Assembly: GCF_014694385.1 (NCBI RefSeq)
Contig: NZ_JAAOCA010000042.1
Span: forward strand, 1-42,917
Length of the DNA stretch: 42,917 nt
Direction of reading: 5' to 3'
Origin: Pseudomonas typographi
GTDB taxonomy: Bacteria; Pseudomonadota; Gammaproteobacteria; Pseudomonadales; Pseudomonadaceae
Shown here: positions 41,930 through 42,917 of the stretch, piece by piece
Layout of the letters: each line of letters opens with the position of its first letter
Position numbering within the stretch: position 1 is the first letter of the stretch
The notes under the pieces: generated by a model
Database searches by the model: none
The model's input: only the letters and a program-made list of their open reading frames with translations
Told to the model about the DNA's origin: nothing
Translations under genes and position numbers: made by a program

Positions 41930-42187
41930 GTGTGCTCCATACCTGCGGTTGGTCCAGTGAGAATGGGGTGCGCTACCAGTGACGTCGCTTGGTTAGTGGC
42001 AGTGGGCCTTCTCCGACGAAGGGTTAAGTAAGCCGAAGAATTGATGCACATCATTGCGCGGGAGCTTTTGGCTTACACCATTCGATATGAAAAGCCGCAA
42101 TGGGGATGGTGTAAAAACCCAGTACTGTCAGTGGGTTGCAGGAATTGGCCCACTTTTGCACGCTTCTGTGCGAACCGGGTAGTTGCT
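41930..42187. other. Upstream region of the R-module gene
   Basis: It should hold the promoter of the R-module gene, but no -35/-10 pair was convincing. The minus-strand frame 42051-42236 looks like chance. Nothing else was recognised. Confidence 0.4.
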
Positions 42188-42200
42188 CCCCTGGGCACCA
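42188..42200 (+). other. Degenerate copy of the tRNA-Leu 3' end (possible att remnant)
   Basis: CCCCTGGGCACCA matches the tRNA 3' end (CCCCGGGGCACCA, 39411-39423) at 12 of 13 positions in the same orientation. The segment between the two (39424-42187) holds the methylase fragment and the R-module gene. It may be the far end of an old tRNA-Leu integration, but a 13-base match is short and the T-arm is not copied. Confidence 0.35.
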
Positions 42201-42245
42201 TTTGATGTACATAGACGCTCGAGGGCGGCTAAGCAATACCCCTAG

Positions 42246-42269
42246 AGCCCGCTAACCGCGGGCTTTTTG
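42246..42269 (+). terminator. Intrinsic terminator without an assigned gene
   Basis: AGCCCGC/GCGGGCT is a 7-base-pair stem with a 5-base loop followed by TTTTGCTTT. No plus-strand coding region was seen directly before it, so it may end a small RNA or be left from a lost gene. Confidence 0.65.
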
Positions 42270-42317
42270 CTTTCCGGGGTTCAGGCCTCTCGCTTACGCA
42301 CCAGGCCGGTTCGGGTG

Positions 42318-42676
42318 CATTGGTTCCTCGGCACACTGCGCCTGGAACAAGCCCTTGCCGCATGGGTCGCGTGCTGGCCAACGCACGCTTTTGGCAGGCA
42401 CATCAGACAGACTCACTCCTTCCCGAACAGATTAAGGTACTCAACCGCCCACTCGACGGTGGAAAGAAAGGCTTCGAGGCTGGTACCAGCGCAGCACAGT
42501 ACCAGGCCGTCGCCCAGGTATCCAAAGCGCCCGCCACCCGACATTTAAGCGACCTACTGGAGAAGGGTTGCCTACGGCGCCCGCCCGGCGGCGGGCGTAG
42601 TACCCGTTATCAGATCAATCAACCCAGCAGGTGTATGCCGAACCTCTCGGCTGAATCCTCTTACTTTAGGCCCTAG
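42318..42676 (+). pseudogene. C-terminal remnant of a Fic-family (DUF4172) protein, frameshifted
   Basis: In one frame HWFLGTLRLEQALA (about 42318-42360) and in the next RMGRVLANARFWQAHQT, PEQIKVLNRPLDGGKKGFEAG, AVAQVSKAPATRHLSDLLEKG and PGGGRSTRYQI match the C-terminal winged-helix half of Fic proteins. The switch of frame near 42360 shows a frameshift. The Fic core with HPFxxGNGR and the N-terminus are absent. It is not active. The 3' end overlaps the glutathione S-transferase fragment by a few bases on the other strand. Confidence 0.7.
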
Positions 42677-42793
42677 GGCGTGCCGTTTCTTCCGTACAAG
42701 CGAAAACCGGGGCGGTCACTTAGCCGCTCATAGTAGTCGCTTATCGCCGGTAGGGATGGCCGATCAAAGGGTGTTTCGAACCATCGATTGACC
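42673..42793 (-). pseudogene. Glutathione S-transferase family C-terminus, cut by an IS66 element
   Basis: The minus-strand frame from the IS end to TAG 42673 reads VNRWFETPFDRPSLPAI, then SDYYERLSDRPGFRLYG and RNGTP. This matches the last 40 residues of cytosolic glutathione S-transferases. The rest of the gene was separated by the IS66-family insertion that begins at 42794; its N-terminal part may lie on the far side of the element, outside the window. Confidence 0.75.
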
Positions 42794-42917
42794 GTAAGCG
42801 TACGGGGAATACGCCTTGCGCAGGTCAGCCCGGCATCCACTGATGTGGCAGGAGTTGCTCGATCTCACTAGCCTTCTGCGTCGGCAACCGCATCAGCACA
42901 TCCTTGAGATACGCGTA
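42794..42917 (-). mobile_element. End of an IS66-family insertion sequence
   Basis: GTAAGCGTACGGGGAATACG at 42794-42813 fits the IS66 terminal inverted repeat (usual form GTAAGCG…). It stands 11 bases before the stop of the TnpC C-terminus. The rest of the element lies beyond the window, so the 8-base target duplication cannot be checked. Confidence 0.8.
42825..42917 (-). CDS. tnpC: IS66-family transposase TnpC, C-terminal end
   Basis: The visible 30 residues read YAYLKDVLMRLPTQKASEIE, then QLLPHQWMPG and a stop (TGA 42827-42825). This is the typical C-terminus of IS66 TnpC (LPTQ, ELLPHRW-type ending). The gene continues past the window edge. Nothing in the visible part is broken. Confidence 0.9.
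   Translation of the reverse strand, partial: YAYLKDVLMRLPTQKASEIEQLLPHQWMPG

Noticed and set aside
42160..42200. Pseudo-tRNA ending in CACCA
   Set aside because: No T-arm or anticodon stem can be drawn; only the acceptor end resembles tRNA-Leu.
1..42917. CRISPR array or rRNA gene
   Set aside because: No regularly spaced repeats of CRISPR size and no rRNA signature were seen on either strand.

Overview
The window is about 43 kb of a Pseudomonas chromosome. The assignment rests on high GC, protein sequences of strong pseudomonad character (guaA/guaB, the long-form leuA, rodZ, pilW) and a conserved backbone order: xseA, leuA, der, bamB, yfgM, hisS, ispG, rodZ, pilW, rlmN, ndk, the isc cluster, cysE, trmJ, suhB, secF, secD, yajC, tgt, queA, tRNA-Leu. 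It looks closer to the fluorescens/putida side of the genus than to P. aeruginosa, but that is only an impression.

Left flank, 1-5328: accessory DNA against the 3' end of guaA. It holds the tail of an IS3-family transposase, a TetR repressor with two tandem operators, a truncated tyrosine integrase, repeats resembling integrase arm sites, a near-copy (1908-1922) of the last 15 bases of guaA, a complete IS256-family element (2405-3785), a Doc-type toxin with a 56-residue partner, and a decayed FitAB/VapBC pair. The guaA 3' end is a known island integration site, so this reads as two island remnants in tandem.

Backbone, 5329-39423: nearly all minus strand. guaBA make GMP. xseA and an M23 peptidase form a plus-strand pair, followed by leuA behind a possible leader peptide. 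An omega-amidase and a methionine aminotransferase overlap by 4 bases and fit methionine salvage. The long minus-strand run covers ribosome assembly (der), outer-membrane assembly (bamB, yfgM), histidyl-tRNA synthesis, isoprenoids (ispG), cell shape (rodZ), type IV pili (pilW), RNA methylation (rlmN), nucleotides (ndk) and Fe-S assembly (iscRSUA-hscBA-fdx-iscX, with a type 1 IscR site). ispG and rlmN are themselves Fe-S enzymes. cysE, upstream of isc, feeds cysteine to IscS. trmJ, suhB, a glycine-zipper protein, secDF-yajC and tgt-queA follow.

Right flank, 39424-42917: a second accessory region beside tRNA-Leu(CAA). It holds a phage-type Dam methylase fragment, a 515-residue protein made only of three AlgE-type R modules, a degenerate copy of the tRNA 3' end, a terminator with no obvious gene, a frameshifted Fic remnant, and the end of a glutathione S-transferase gene cut by an IS66-family element that runs off the window.

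The items most worth a second look are the duplicated guaA attachment site with its repeats, the short Doc partner, and the R-module protein without a catalytic domain. No CRISPR array or rRNA was seen.
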